From the NCBI GenBank assembly GCA_021613335.1, contig JAJTWR010000266.1, positions 2,097,001 through 2,161,000 on the forward strand: a DNA stretch of 64,000 nt, written 5' to 3'. Position 1 is the stretch's first letter. Every line of letters starts with the position of its first letter. The position numbers were made by a program, and so were the translations under genes. The DNA comes from Whitmania pigra. Taxonomy: Eukaryota; Annelida; Clitellata; Hirudinida; Haemopidae. Shown here one piece after another: positions 10,939-23,788 of the stretch. The notes beneath the pieces are model-generated. The model had not been told where the DNA came from. It made no database searches and was given only the letters and a program-made list of their open reading frames with translations.

Positions 10939-12237
10939 TACGCCAAACCAACGCAGCAGAAACTGTTGTATTACAGGAAGAACGGGTCACATAAATAGTG
11001 TAGTAGGGTGGTTCTATTAATGTAATTAATTAAATTACATTATTGTATTGTATTATTTAACTTAAAAAGTGTTAAAACATATTTAAATAAATTTAAAAAT
11101 ATTATTTTTATAAACACAAACCTAAATTGACTCGTGCCAATTTCTTTAATTCCATTAGATATTAGATAAATATAAGTTTTTCTTATTTATAATAAGTCTA
11201 TTTGATTACTAATTTAAAATGATTTTTATTAACAAACTTTAAAAGCATGTCTTTTAGAATTTGACAGTTTCAAAACTGCCCCTGGCAAATTACAGACAAT
11301 GTAAATCGCGGTAAAATTATGTGCTAAACGACCAATCAGATTCAAGCATTTTCCACATATGTTAACACGTCTGACTTCAACAAAGGATCCAAATCCTATT
11401 AAATGCATGAATTTAAGCAAGAGGCGCGTTTAATTTTATTTATTAATTTAATTATTTTTAGAAATTTAGCGAGAGTTCCTTTCTTCATCAAAACAATCTG
11501 CCGTACCTGACTGATTAGTTTTGTTTTTTATTTTGTTATTTTAAAATAGTAATAATAATTACAATTTGTTAAATTTGATTATTATTTATTCTTTAAAAAT
11601 GAATCACTTTTTTATATTAGCATTCACTTTTACCTTTATTTTTTTAAACACTTAAGCGGTATTATATCGGATTTACTAATGTTTTTGATTGTGGATAATA
11701 CGTTATATGATGCGGATTTGGCTTAGTAAGTCATAGAACATTCCGATTCTTGTCAAATGACTGAAGTGACTCTACACTTATAAAGTTAGCTATTTATCTT
11801 TTTATCGCATAATAATGAGATAGTTTTGATAATAGCATCAATATTTTGGCCACTTAGTTACATCTGATGGAATTTTTTATGATGGTGAAAAAGATGTCGG
11901 GCGCTGTAATGAAACAATCATCTTATAGATGTGCTCATATTACAGCCTATCTTGGTCTCAACAACATTCTCGCTAAAGTAAACATTGCTCTTTGAGTGAC
12001 GTCGTTTCAGAGTTTTTGGATTTTGAGATAGATTTTTAACTCTTAATTACGCACAAATCTGGGAATGGGTCATGAAGATCAATTTAGAATTTCAGGATCT
12101 TTTGTACCAAATAATTTATATTTTTTATTCAAACACATTATAAAGGCGTTTCAACAAAACTGAAGAGTTGCCTGTTAAAACACCTCTCCACATCTTAGTT
12201 GAAAATGGTAGGATCGATTGCATTCAAGAGAACCTCT
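10939..12237. other. Gene-free interval upstream of the 172-aa gene
   Basis: No supported exons. An open minus-strand frame at 11229-11420 has no partner exons and no domain I can confirm. The rest is AT-rich spacer, presumably holding the promoter of the 172-aa gene. Confidence 0.45.
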
Positions 12238-12820
12238 GCCACTAATTTATTAACAAATGTGAGACTCCTTTTGCTCACTTGTCTTTTGTGACATATAAGC
12301 TGTTTTTGCAAAAAATTGATAAATCGATACGATACGAAGGAACTATGAAAATTAAGATGCCTAGAATTGCAGAATTAGGGAAAGCTTCATCAGTAATATC
12401 GTAGGAAATCGTGCTACAAAAATCGAGCTAATAAAGTAAAGTTCGTGCCTATCGTCCATCATTTAAACTCAAATGATTTAAGATTTATTATTCACCAATT
12501 TTAGACCTTGCTATTTTAATTTATTGAATCTCCTGTCCGTCAACTTTTGCACGCTAACCTTATCGTTTTGGTGCATAAATTACGTGCGAAATGTAATAAT
12601 GACAAAACATAATGGTCGATCAATATCCAAAGAAAACAAGGAGAGTTGTTTGTTATGGTAATTAGTTATGATAATTAGTTATGATAATTAGCTGTTGATC
12701 CTACAATCTTCCACCTGTCTGGATGATGGCCAATATACCTTGAAGGAGAACTCACTCCTTAAAAATGAGCCCTTTGAAGAAAAATTAAATCATTCACGTT
12801 TTTATTTATAAGTTATTAAT
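12238..12820. repeat. Parental copy of the duplicated block, spans the POLE2 3' end
   Basis: This segment contains the real last POLE2 exon (12688-12771), its acceptor and about 450 bases of downstream sequence. A shorter copy lies at 3781-4100. Because only this copy keeps an open exon that completes POLE2, it is the source. Confidence 0.75.
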
Positions 12821-15800
12821 ATTTTAATAATAATATTTTTAGTCTTAATAAACCATCGAAATTTAACAAGGAACTCAGTAACAAGTTATTAATTACAGAA
12901 TCTTATAAATCTATCACAGTCCAAAACAACAGAGGCAACATTAAATTAAATAAATAAAATGAATAAACATAAATAAATCTTAATAAATTGCCTTGAAATG
13001 ATGCTGTTCACAGCAGTGAATCCACATGTACTTACTGGGTTTGTGACGCAACAGTCGCTCTGCAGGATGGTGTAAGGGTCAAACTTGTCGCAGCAGACGA
13101 CAAGGTCTGGCAGCGGATAAGTTCTGAGGGCGTTGTCAAAGGACCAGTAAATGGGCTCAACGTGTAGTGGGAGAGGGCACAAATGGCCCTGACATACAAT
13201 GGTTTTTACAAACTGCAGGAGAAAAACATTAGTTCAGAATTTGCGATTTACGACCGGCATCACTTAACAGACTAAATGCCTCGATACTTTTGAGTTATTC
13301 AAGTTACTAAAAGTTCACGTGTGCATTATCAACATGTTCCATGCTGCCACAACAGTTAGACTGTATGCATCAATCAGATGAAACAAACTGGAACAAACGT
13401 GGTTAGGGATGTTTCCATCAGTAGGGTACTTGATGCAGTTTCTGCACATTTTCACGATGATGTCCTCTCTGAACACCACAATCTCCTGGGTGCAGTACTG
13501 CAGCCTGCATGGATTGCTGGCAAAGACGGCTTTTGGGACCTTTTTCAAGAAGGTGTCATGGATTGAAGCTGGAATGCCTGGTCTTTGGGCAATTACAATT
13601 GATGTAATAATATTTGTTATAAGTGTTTAATATATTGACAAATCTTTTTCAATTTTTTTCAACAGTAATATTAAGAAAAAGGGGAGGTAGTAATATCAAA
13701 AAATTATTCCCATCATCATCATCATTATTATTGCTATCATTCCTCATTAGTATTTCATAGTGAAAGCAAACTTATGAGGCTCTTCACACTAACAAATAAT
13801 ACACTGACAGAAAAATCTATTATGATCAATAACGTCTAATTTAATAAAACAATATTAATTGACAATGGGGGTCAACCTCACCTGGGCAGTACAGGGCTGG
13901 GACCGGGGTCCTGAGGACCAGGCACAAAGATGAACTTGCTGGAATCCAGCAGCGAAGGAAACTCAGCTATCATCTCTCCCAGCTGTTTCAAGCACTCTTG
14001 AATGAATAATGTAACAAATATTAAGATTATTATTATGATTATTGTTGCTGTTATGATTGCAAGCATAGACTACACGGAATGAATTGTCTTTCAAATGCTC
14101 GATGAAGCAGTAGATTTCATGTTCATAATTAATTCATAACGCAAAAATATTTCATTTAACAAATCTGGCAAAAATGGCAATTCGGCCTGTACCCACCTCT
14201 CAACACTTTCGCCTGACTGTGTCCATAAGCTTGAGCCAAAAAGTTGCCCGAGAAGACGAAACATGTTGGTGGGGTATGGGAGTAACCTTCAAACAAAGTC
14301 CTCAATTTCTGCATTACCTGCAAATAATCAAAAATTAACGACAAAAATTTACCATCAATCCCAAACGATTCTACAAAAAACAATACGGTTTGTCGAATCT
14401 TATAAAAATGAATTTTCACCCTGATGTCGTCGAGCCAAACGTCGGAAACAAAGACAAACATGGCGTCTTCGGCACTTTCCTCGACCTGTCTCAGTTTGAC
14501 GTTTTCCTTCTGAGATGTTTCCGAGGGACCTCCGAAGAAGTTCACGTTGCCAAAGAAGGATCTGCAAAGAAGCGTCCGATGATCGAGAGTGCAGGGCAAA
14601 AATTACAATGGTATAATGGCACTCAGAAATCAAAAATTTTAAAGAATTGATTTAATAATTTTGTTATTTAATGTCAGAAGTGTATTTGCAAAGAATTGTA
14701 ATAGGACCTTGTAACATTTACAAAAAAGTTACAATGCAACCTTGTTACGGAAGCAGACTCGGGCGGAGGGAAGCCCAGAGCGTAGACCTGGAACATCCCG
14801 TCGTCATAGCAACCTTCTGCCAGGACGAAGCAGTTTTCAGTGAAGAGACCGACATGGAAATTGTGAGGAACGGGGTCAAGGATAATTGCTCATGCAAAGA
14901 TGGCTCCGATTATTTATTTAAATTATTGTCTTAAATTAATTTATTGATGACATGCATATTCAAGGATTAAAAATAGTTTGATTATTCATCTAAATTGTTA
15001 ATGACATGCATATTCATGAATTAAAAGGATATTGCTCTTCTAAGGTCGAGGCAAACCGATCCAGTCGGATCCTCGAGAAACCATTTTCCCTGAAATTATA
15101 AATTTATCATTATCAAGACCACAGTCATCATAGTTGTCACTCGTGTTGACAACAACAAAGCAATCGCCATCTTCATCACCACATGTGTTGACAACATCAA
15201 AACAATCATCATCATCATTACCATGTTTATCGACGACCAGCACGAAACGCGCGACGTGTTTCGAACAAGTGGATCTCACAGAACGAGTAAAGAGAGAACA
15301 TGGAATTATTTCTAAGAAGTCATTCGCAGGTTCTGAGCCCAACGTTTGACCTTTGAACTTTTAAAAGGAAGAACCAATGAATACCAATTGAAATCACAGA
15401 CCTCCTTCATTTGGGTGAGCATGCCCAAAACAATGAGATCCCCCAACTTCTGAGTGCTTCCCAGAAGATAATCTATAGCCTTCAGCTAGGAACGTAATGA
15501 TGACACATTGCTTGACATTGCGATTGCAAATATTATTGTCATTTATGATGATAAAAGAAGCTAAGGCAATAATTTTATTATTATCATTAGTTTTATCAGA
15601 TATCGATAAACAATTAGCATAAATTATAACATCAACCTCAATATTATTATTCAACTTTTACTAATTTTGCAATAATGAAGACAACCTAAACCATGTCATA
15701 ATTAAATTCATTAAAGTCATCAATTACTAAAATAAAAATAAATTAAAGTAACAAATAAAAAAACATCAAAACATCTTTAAAACCTGAAACTTATTTGTCT

Positions 15801-16846
15801 CGTTAGACTGCAGTGCAACCGACGTAAACAGACTGTGCCTTTGCGTCCTCTGAGAAATCAAAGTCTCCTTATTACCATGGCGACGACAACATTTCCACAA
15901 ACAACGACAACAACAGACCTGAAGCAGAATGTTGTATCTTTCCAGAAAGAGGTGAATCTTCGAGGGGGCATCCGACATCAATGACCTCTCAACTTTTGAC
16001 CTTTCAAATCAAGGCATTACTTTAAAAGATGACCTCTGATGAACTTGCATGTGAATTGATATGTGATTTGAATCGGCAACAAACTGATGAATTGTTTTTA
16101 ATTCGAAGGTTGTAAATAAACATTTTGTCATCTATTTAAGTCGATAAGTAGAAATGTTTGTGCAATTCAAAATTTTTTCCAGTTTCTACACAATCAAAAA
16201 ACTGGAAACTAGAAAAACTATTAATAAACCAATGCAAAGTAAAAGATAGCCATTTCATCTATGATAATTCCAGTCATCTACTGAATTAAAAATCAGTGTC
16301 CCAAGTGTCGGAGTTGCAAAACTCACTTTATAAACTTTTTATTTTCGGCACTGTAGATAAAATTGGGTACAGAGAAAGCATCAATGACCTGAAGAACTTC
16401 CAAGCTGAAAACAAGGGTGAGAATTTTCTAATTTGACAGTTTTATATTAAAATGAAATAACACCCACTCTTCATTTTGTTCTTGGTTACATTCAGCCACT
16501 GATAATTCGCAATGCTTTCTTTCGATGGTTGCATTGTCAACTTAGAAAAATTTAAAGGTTTTAAATTTTATAAAGTTGGGGTATTGCTACAAAAAGTACT
16601 AAATATCTACGGGGTAACTTCCTTATGGACTCGATCAATCTTTCGATGCAAGCTCCTTGATGTTGCTGATCAACATCAGACAACACTTCCATGAGATATT
16701 TCGTGGCATCACTGCAAGTACTCTTGGCATTATAATTTGTAGATCCGAATATAGATTTCAGGCAAAATTTTAAATACCAACCTACGCAAAGTAAATCCAT
16801 ACATTTTAAATGATGTAATTATTTGACGTTTTAATTTACTCTCCAT
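12688..16846 (-). CDS. POLE2: DNA polymerase epsilon subunit 2 (15 exons, 518 aa)
   Basis: Second-largest subunit of the leading-strand replicase and CMG helicase partner, nuclear. Exons: 16782-16846, 16611-16711, 16462-16540, 16327-16404, 15919-16000, 15784-15849, 15402-15485, 15033-15089, 14741-14862, 14420-14561, 14197-14317, 13882-13996, 13399-13582, 13036-13212, 12688-12771; all phases agree. Family landmarks in order: N-terminal helical domain ([10 protein letters not shown]), [12 protein letters not shown]-fold (FFLEDPTG-type, here [10 protein letters not shown]), [77 protein letters not shown], and a C-terminal [12 protein letters not shown]. Length matches the usual ~527 aa. The phosphoesterase fold is inactive in this family. 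The intron between exons 8 and 9 is AT-AC. It is divergent from TSNAX. Confidence 0.97.
14863..15032 (-). other. POLE2: U12-type AT-AC intron in POLE2
   Basis: After the codon GCA of LDLRRA the intron starts ATATCCTTTT, a perfect AT-AC U12 donor. Near its 3' end lies TCCTTGAC (14882 down to 14875), a U12 branch-site match 13 nt before the terminal CAC. Splicing there joins LDLRRA directly to [12 protein letters not shown], the same spacing as other POLE2 proteins. No GT-AG alternative keeps the frame and the conserved alignment. Confidence 0.9.
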
Positions 16847-17168
16847 TTTAGAATCTAGCACCAATCGCGAAATTTTACTCAGTCCGAAACTTCATCAACA
16901 CAATTGTATTTAGTTTTCCCGCAAACTGATGCCAGCTGATCACAAATTTTTAAAATAAATAACTTTTAACTAAAGTAGTTAGTTTAAAATCTATAAAAAA
17001 AATTTTAATACTGCTGCATGAAAACTTTGTTTTGTTATCAAATCAAAAAGTGCGTGAAAAACTTCAAAATTAATATTATTACAAAAACATAATACAAATT
17101 AAATTTGTTAGTATATGCAAATAAATTATTTAAGTAGAATGCACCTTTTTATACATTTGTTTACAAAC
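16847..17168. promoter_or_regulatory. Bidirectional POLE2/TSNAX promoter region
   Basis: Only 322 bases separate the POLE2 start (minus strand) from the TSNAX start (plus strand). Both 5' UTRs and both core promoters must fit here. No TATA box or clear E2F site is visible. The spacing is typical of housekeeping bidirectional promoters. Confidence 0.6.
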
Positions 17169-18299
17169 ATGGATGCTACTCAAGAACTTTTCGGTTTATA
17201 CCAAAAAAAATTAGACGCTAAAAATGATAAGTTTGAAAGATTAGTGAAGCTCAGTCGAGATATAACTATTGAAAGCAAGAGATTAATATTTCAACTGCAC
17301 AGGTGCTCCTAGTTATTTCATTTTTACGTTGCGATGTATTAATGCTCAAAATTTTATATTTAATAAAATATTTAGCATGATTACTTATTTTGCAGAGGTG
17401 ACAATGGAAGCGAGAATGACAATATAATGCACAAATTTTCTTCTTTAAAAAAGTACAAATGGCACCATGTCAGTAGAGAATTAGAAGGTGAAAGTGGATA
17501 CCAGTTTTTAAAGGCTTATTCTCCAGGTCTGTGATTTGATATTATTTTATTCGGTTTTTTTTTGTGTAATTACCTGATTTAGCAAATTATATTTAGGCCT
17601 TCAGGAATATATTGAAGCTCTAGCTTTTCATCATTATCTGAAGACAGGAGAATTAATAAGCCTGAAAGATGTTGAAGATGACTTATCATTTGCATCAGTA
17701 GGAAATGAAAATTTTTAATGAATATAAATTCATAGAAATTATGTTCATTGTTAAGAGCCAGCCTTTAGTTGCTGACATGTGGTTTTTAACTAATTTAGAA
17801 GTCTGGCAATGTTCCTGAAGCGGATGACGAAAAGGATTCCAAAGGAGGAATTTTAGTTCCAGCAGAGGAATATTTCTTGGGGATAGCAGACTTTTCTGGA
17901 GAGCTCATGAGGTTTTGCATCAGTTCTGCCACTAAAAGTGGCTTTGAAGCATCTGAGAAAATCTGTTACTTCTTGAGATGTCTTTTTGAAGGATTTGGCA
18001 TTCTTAACGGATTGCCTAGAGAATTGACAAGAAAGGTAAATTTGAGCCATTTGGATTTTTATGGTTTTATAAGGCTTTGTAACTGTTTTGGTATTGATGT
18101 TTAGGTATTGATCCTTGTTTTAGTATTAATTTTTGTTTAGGTTGGGGTTTTGAAGCAAAGTCTCCTAAAAGTAGAAAATGCTCTCTACACCATCAAGCTC
18201 AGAGGTTCTGAGATACCAAAAGAGCATTTGATTTTTGCAATAACTGATAACAGATATAAGAATGTGGAAAGTGAGAATTGTGAGGAGGAATTTTATTAA
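17169..18299 (+). CDS. TSNAX: Translin-associated factor X (5 exons, 253 aa)
   Basis: TRAX pairs with translin to form the C3PO endoribonuclease, acting in RNA interference passenger-strand removal and tRNA processing. Exons 17169-17302, 17396-17526, 17597-17697, 17799-18035 and 18141-18299 are phase-consistent. Signature segments: [19 protein letters not shown] in exon 1, [40 protein letters not shown], and the end [23 protein letters not shown]. The acidic residues used for catalysis in TRAX (the two E of LQEYIEA and the D and E of ADFSGE) are all kept, so it should be an active nuclease subunit. I start at the ATG giving MDATQ; an upstream in-frame ATG at 17115 would add 18 residues without family similarity. 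It is shorter than vertebrate TRAX because it lacks the N-terminal extension. Confidence 0.96.
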
Positions 18300-19174
18300 T
18301 TTATTTTATTGTCCTGCTAATGTTATGAAAATGGATGCCTCATCCCTGGAAATGTGGATTTTTCTATTTTAATGTGTTACTGATTATATATTATAAACGT
18401 TTTCTTGATGTTTTTTGTGTTTCTGAAGGTGTAGTTGTAAGCTAGAATTATAATCTTACTAGAACAAGAAATTTGTGCCTAAAATTAATTCTTTGGCGGC
18501 CATGTACTATCAGATGTAAGACCAACTTTGACTAGTTTGATTACGAAAGAAGTACAAGTAGTCTTTGAGGACACGTGAATAGTTTTGCACAATATTTTCT
18601 GGCTGATTTATGTTTGGGGTAATGTGCCATTTCGGGCCGAACGAAGAAACAAAAACAATCGAAAACAACAACAGCTCCCGCATAACCATGCATAAATCAC
18701 AAATTAGGTTAGAGCTACAAGATGATAAAGCTTATGGATATGAAGTGCTAAACGATTCACTGACAAAAATGTGATGCAGTCGCCAAACTCTTAACTGCTC
18801 TGAAATTGCCTTTTGAGTTAACAAAAATTACAATATAACGCTCGTAGAGCTCAAAAGTTTTTGTATCCAATCGTGGATGTAACCCTGTTGATGATGCTGC
18901 ACGGACTCGTAAAGTTACCGCGTTGCTATTAAAATCTTTCTTGTTTTGATAAAACTTTGCTCTGGTCTGTTAAGAGGATACGAGCTGCGTGATTGAGTAT
19001 CGCTTCTGCTTTTTGGCTGGACTGTTTCTCGAATATCTGGAGGAGATTTTAACTTTGTTACTTTTAAGACAAAACAAAATACTTTCTTCGATAAATCGTG
19101 ACGAGTTATAAGAATAAATATTATTATATCGCATTCGATTTGGTTTCTATTTGCGTTTGATTTGTAAAACAGCC
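18300..19174. other. Intergenic, TSNAX 3' end and cold-shock gene promoter
   Basis: No supported coding exon on either strand. It should contain the TSNAX 3' UTR and the promoter and 5' UTR of the cold-shock gene. An open minus-strand frame at 18915-19253 overlaps the cold-shock first exon and is its shadow. Confidence 0.5.
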
Positions 19175-19733
19175 ATGAGTGACCAGTTAAAAAACAACCC
19201 GGTGGATAGTGTCTCCCCTCCCACATCTCCGACTTCGAAGCCTTTCCTAGCACGACGCAATAGAACCATATCCGAGTTAGTTTAGTTTAAATACAGGTTA
19301 TTATCTAAATGATTTATATGCAAAATAAAAACCAAAACGTCATTCTATTAGATCAGAGAGAATTCTTGCAGGCCCAACCTTTCATGGTAAAGTGGAAGAT
19401 TTCTGCAGACAAAAGGGACATGGTTTTATTCTTTCTTGTGATGGAGGAGAAAAGTTATTCTTCCACATCTCAGAGTCAGTATCTGTTCAACTTTACATGC
19501 TCTTGCTTTTATTTAAAGTCAATTAAAATGATCTCTCTTCCTAAAGTATCGACGGAGAGTTTGTTCCTATTGGCGGAGACGAGGTGAGCTACAAGTTATT
19601 CCCGATACCCCCGAAGAATGCCAAGCATTCCGCGGTCCACGTCCAGATTACCCGACTCGTTTCGGGCCTGCCGAGGGAGACCTGGGACAGCAGGTTGAGG
19701 CCCGACGAAAACCCTCCGAACCAAAGCTTATGA
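19175..19733 (+). CDS. CARHSP1: Cold-shock domain protein of the CARHSP1/CSDC2 family (3 exons, 135 aa)
   Basis: Small cytoplasmic RNA/ssDNA-binding protein; vertebrate relatives stabilise mRNAs and are phosphorylated on N-terminal serines. Exons 19175-19279, 19359-19474 and 19547-19733. The N-terminal tail (SPPTSPTSKPFLARRNRT) has the SP/TP-rich, RRNRT pattern of CARHSP1 and CSDC2. The cold-shock domain follows with RNP1-like KGHGFI and RNP2-like LFFHIS, then DIDGEFVPIGGDEVSYKL and PIPPKNAKHSAV. Phenylalanine and histidine positions used for nucleic-acid stacking are present. The exon 1/2 boundary is the least certain (donor TTA|GTTTAG; an alternative GA|GTTAGT does not keep frame). Length fits the 147-153 aa vertebrate proteins. 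CARHSP1 and CSDC2 cannot be told apart here. Confidence 0.92.
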
Positions 19734-20729
19734 TTTTACTTCCCTCTCGAAGACATCACATGGAAGAGATTCTCGAGGTGCTTTTCAATCATGTGACCAT
19801 TCTGAGCATCGAGCAGCTAAAACATTTTGATGGTAACAACCCCTCGTGCCTCCTTAAAGTAGACACAATTTTTAACGTTCAAATATTCTCGTTTGTAACC
19901 GAATAATATTAACTGAATATTAATGGTTGTATTTGCGTCCACGCAATTACACTTGTGGATTCGTTCAGAATCCATGATTTCTTGATTTTTCTGCTCATAG
20001 TTTCAAAGTTCTTTTTTGTTTGGACCTAACAGCTTCTATTCACCAATTGTGCTCGTTTGTACTCCATATTGATTAAGGAAATCTTGGTTAATAATACTGC
20101 ATGAGGTAATGAGTAATAGAAAAAGGATTTACTTATTGCTTTTTTTTTTATAAGAGTTTCCACAACAGCTTTTTGGACATTTATTTTGAATATTGATTGA
20201 GGTTATTTTAATGACATTAAAATTAAAGTAATCTGCCAGTTTTGTTTGAGACGTGTTAAGGGGAGCGTCCAGGTTGGGTTTTTTAGGTCACTTAAACGCA
20301 GTGGTTCATTTGCGGCGTTACAAAGAAAAGAATGCAGATATCGAGTAAGAAATTTTCGAGGCACGAAAGTTATTGCTGCTATTCGTAATCTTAAAGTAGT
20401 GATCTGAACAGGAACTCTTGATTTCTTTGTAGAAAATGAGAGACCGTTTAAAGGTCACATAAGGGGAGGCTGAATGCAGGTGTGCGAGGAGCAAGCCTAA
20501 CTATTTAATTCAGTTTCATTTGTAAAAAAAAAAGTAGTTTCATCTAAAATCTGATTTATTTGTTTAAATTAGAGTTTTAAAATTACGCAAACAAAGAGTC
20601 TGAAAAATTATGCAACGTATCCAGGTACATTACTGCCCATGAGTTATTTATTTTTAGTCAACAAATTCTCATTGTTCAGCCATCTTACGATAGATCTTTT
20701 CAACTTGATTTTCTGGAATTGGTTCAGTG
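19734..20729. other. Intergenic between cold-shock gene and LAPTM4
   Basis: No coding exon supported. It holds the 3' UTR of the cold-shock gene (CDS ends at 19733) and the promoter of LAPTM4. Confidence 0.45.
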
Positions 20730-23700
20730 ATGCGTTGGAAATTTGAACGAGATAATTACGAAGAACATAAATGTTTTCTGTGTCTGCACGTCAGAACTGG
20801 AACCTTGCTCCTTGGACTTCTCCACTTGGTATGTTCCTCGTTTGCTTTTTTTGAGGTACCTGGGAATATTAACATCATTATTTAATTCTTGAGGTTGTTG
20901 TCAAGCTCTGTCTCCTATTAAATGAGCGATTGAGTTTTGGGTGACTCTTAACTGTAACTGATGTCTGTATGTTTGCAACTTAAACATACTTACATGACCA
21001 GGCAGAATAAAGATTAAAATGCTTAACCGTATCTTTGTTTTACCAAACCTGGTTGTTTCAAGAGATTAAATGATATTTTTAAGAAAATAAAAATTAAAAG
21101 TATATTGGTGGTATTTTGCAAATGAAACGAAATATAAGACGTTTCCAACTAAGCATGGATCCATACATAGAACTTACTTAGTATGAAATCAAATAATATT
21201 ATTGAGAGCATTTAATGACTCTGCAATTATATGCTGCATTCACTTTTGGTAATGGATAGCTAAAAGGGATAGGTTACATTTATTGTTTTACTAATTAATT
21301 GGTGTTAATTTTTTCTATCAGCTCTTCTACACTTTGGCCATTTTTTTTCTGCTCGGAACTTTTGCCCATCCAGAATGGGTCCAGTTCAAACCCCAAGGAA
21401 CACCTTTAGACCGAAAGGTTGCTGGATCTCAAGCGAACAAGACATCGACAGACAATGGAACACATCTACCTGCTCACTCCACTAAAGAATTTGTTTATGG
21501 TGATTGAACAAAGTATTACATCAATAACTACTCATTAATGACATAATAAATTAGGAAATAACTTGTAAAAATAGTTCATTATAAAGAAATTGAATCTTTT
21601 TGAATGTTTCAGATAACATTCTAATTCTGTTGCTCCTCTCTATTGGCTCGCTGACGATAACCGTTTTCTTGGTCTACGGAACTCTCACTGTGAGATTTTA
21701 CAGTTTTTGGACGTTTATAATTTTTCCGGTCCCGTTCCGAATAACTTTGTCGTTGTTCGTTCGAACGTAGGGAAAGCCCCAGTACATCACTCCGTTCTTC
21801 TGCATACAAGTTTTCACCCTTTGCTTGAGTGGAATGACCATGCTTGGATACTTCTCCGACATCCCAGACCTGAAGAAATGGATTTCATCGCTGGTTAAGA
21901 TGCTCTTATTTCTTGCCGCTTATTTTGAAAATTATGGCTTTTTCTTTTTGGTCGTTCGACTTGAAAATTGCTTTCGACATGAAAATAATATTAAAAATGT
22001 TATTTTTAGCCCAGCTTTCCGATGAAAGAAAGGATTCTGCTCCTTGATAATGATCAGCTGACTCTTTTGTCTCTCATCATTTTTGTTTCTGTTCTTTCCA
22101 TAATGGTGAGTTGCCATTCTGTTGTTGTGTCGACGATGTCAAATGCTCGGCTACGACAAAATCTTTTTTTTTATATATAAAATTACCAGATTATCATTGA
22201 CAAACGAGTAGAAGAGGTGTAATAATAATGATAATGATAATGATGATAATAATGGTAATAATAATAATAATAATTAATATAATTATAGCCTAGTAAATTT
22301 AAGTAAAATGTAGTAAATAAGATATCCCAAATTGAACAGCTTCTAAAATGTAACCAACACCAATGAGACACAGAATTGATTCGACTAGCATTTTAATAGA
22401 CAATTGATCACGTTATTTCAAAGCACACACTCAGTGCAGATTTTAATTATGTTGGTTTCACATGCATTTTAGAGACGGGTGCTAGGAAAATTCATGCTGT
22501 TCGTGTTTCATCGCTTGGCTATAGCTACGTGTATGACTTTTTTGCAAGAGCATTCTTTTATGTCATACAACTTGAGTTAAAGTCATCGTCCTTGCTTAAT
22601 GGTTTTCTAATGTTAACAAAATAATGTTCCAAATCTCGAAAGCTGTTGATCTTTGGATGCGCAAAACTACCTATTAAGCATTCAATAACAACAACCAATG
22701 TTTTGCCAGACTTTGATCTCTTCACAGAAGTTCTTAAGTGGATTTTTAATGTTTGTAGCAGATTTAGAAGAAAAGTGTTGCATTCACAATTGCTATGCAA
22801 ATTAAACAAAATTATTTCCACTAACCAGAGGAGCCTCAAAATTCAAAAATAGCATGTCAAAAGACAAATTAAGATTTCATTCACAGATTCAATATGGGCT
22901 TGCACTGTCATTGTATAGACAGGAATTTAAAAAAAAGTCACCTTCAATTTATCGTCATCAAATTGAGCTCATCCATCCTTTTGATTTGAATCTCCCTCTG
23001 TCCAGAGATCATCATTTAGGAAGTGTATTGAATCACAAATTAAATCTATTGAATCAAGAATTAATGGTTTGATCCAAGCATCAAAAGTACTTCAAAATAT
23101 GCCAATAACTTGCTCCAAACTGGCTTGCATGACGCGTCAAAGTATGTTTCTGACACCCTGTTTTGTTCTTATTAGAAAATTATGCCTTTAAGTCTTAAAG
23201 TGATTTGCCTTCATTCGAAACGAGATGTTGGAAGGCACCAAGAATTACTGTGCCGATGGAGTTGATGATACATAGAGCACGTCGGATGATCTTCTCGTTT
23301 CGTTTCAGATGTATTGCATCGGCGTCGTTTGGGGCTGCTACAAATACCTCAAGTACAGAGAGGTCTTTTCCAGCGTCAGGATTTATCCTCTGGAGTCGAA
23401 CAGGGAATCGGAAGATACGGAGGTTTCTTTGTTTGTCAATTTTTGCTTTGTGGTTAATGCGAATGATGCAAAATTATCATTCTGAGTCATCATTACACAA
23501 AACTATGAACTTACCTCTGATGTTGTAAGTGTGGTGCCTTATAAATTTGCTTTTTTATTATTATTTTTATTATTTTGTTATTGTTATTGTTACTGTTATT
23601 AAATGTTACTATTAACTAATAATTGAGAGATTTCACTGAGGGATGTTTTTATTATTTAATTTTTTATGATGTGCATGATTTGCACTCAATTTCGATTATT

Positions 23701-23788
23701 ATTCCAGATGCTGCTGCCCCCAAAGTATGAAGATGTCATTCGCATGTCACTGGAAGAGGCTCCGCCTCCTGCTTACTGTGAGAATTGA
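20730..23788 (+). CDS. LAPTM4: Lysosomal-associated transmembrane protein 4 (7 exons, 255 aa)
   Basis: Four-helix membrane protein of late endosomes and lysosomes. Exons 20730-20828, 21322-21499, 21613-21689, 21771-21893, 22010-22105, 23309-23422 and 23708-23788 join in phase. Family marks: N-terminal CFLCLHVRTGTLLLG (LAPTM4 has CCHVRTGTIILG), TM1 into a luminal loop with an NGT glycosylation site, TM2 (ILILLLLSIGSLTITVFLVY), PFFCIQVFTLCLSG, the loop LPSFPMKERILLLD, TM4, and the cytosolic GVVWGCYKYLKYREVFSSVR. The tail has two PPxY motifs (PPKY and PPAY), which in this family bind NEDD4-type ubiquitin ligases for lysosomal sorting. The luminal loop is longer than in vertebrate LAPTM4A, explaining 255 versus about 233 residues. 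Intron 5 is 1.2 kb. Confidence 0.95.

Noticed and set aside
11229..11420. Minus-strand 63-aa frame resembling an armadillo repeat
   Set aside because: No splice partners with matching phase, no clear homology to the LRR pair, and it lies in an AT-rich spacer.
15040..15342. 100-aa minus-strand frame overlapping POLE2 exon 8
   Set aside because: The conserved WFLEDPTG sequence is in another frame; this frame is not used.
17115..17168. 18-residue N-terminal extension of TSNAX
   Set aside because: In frame, but without similarity to TRAX and in the promoter-side spacer; the ATG at 17169 fits the family better.
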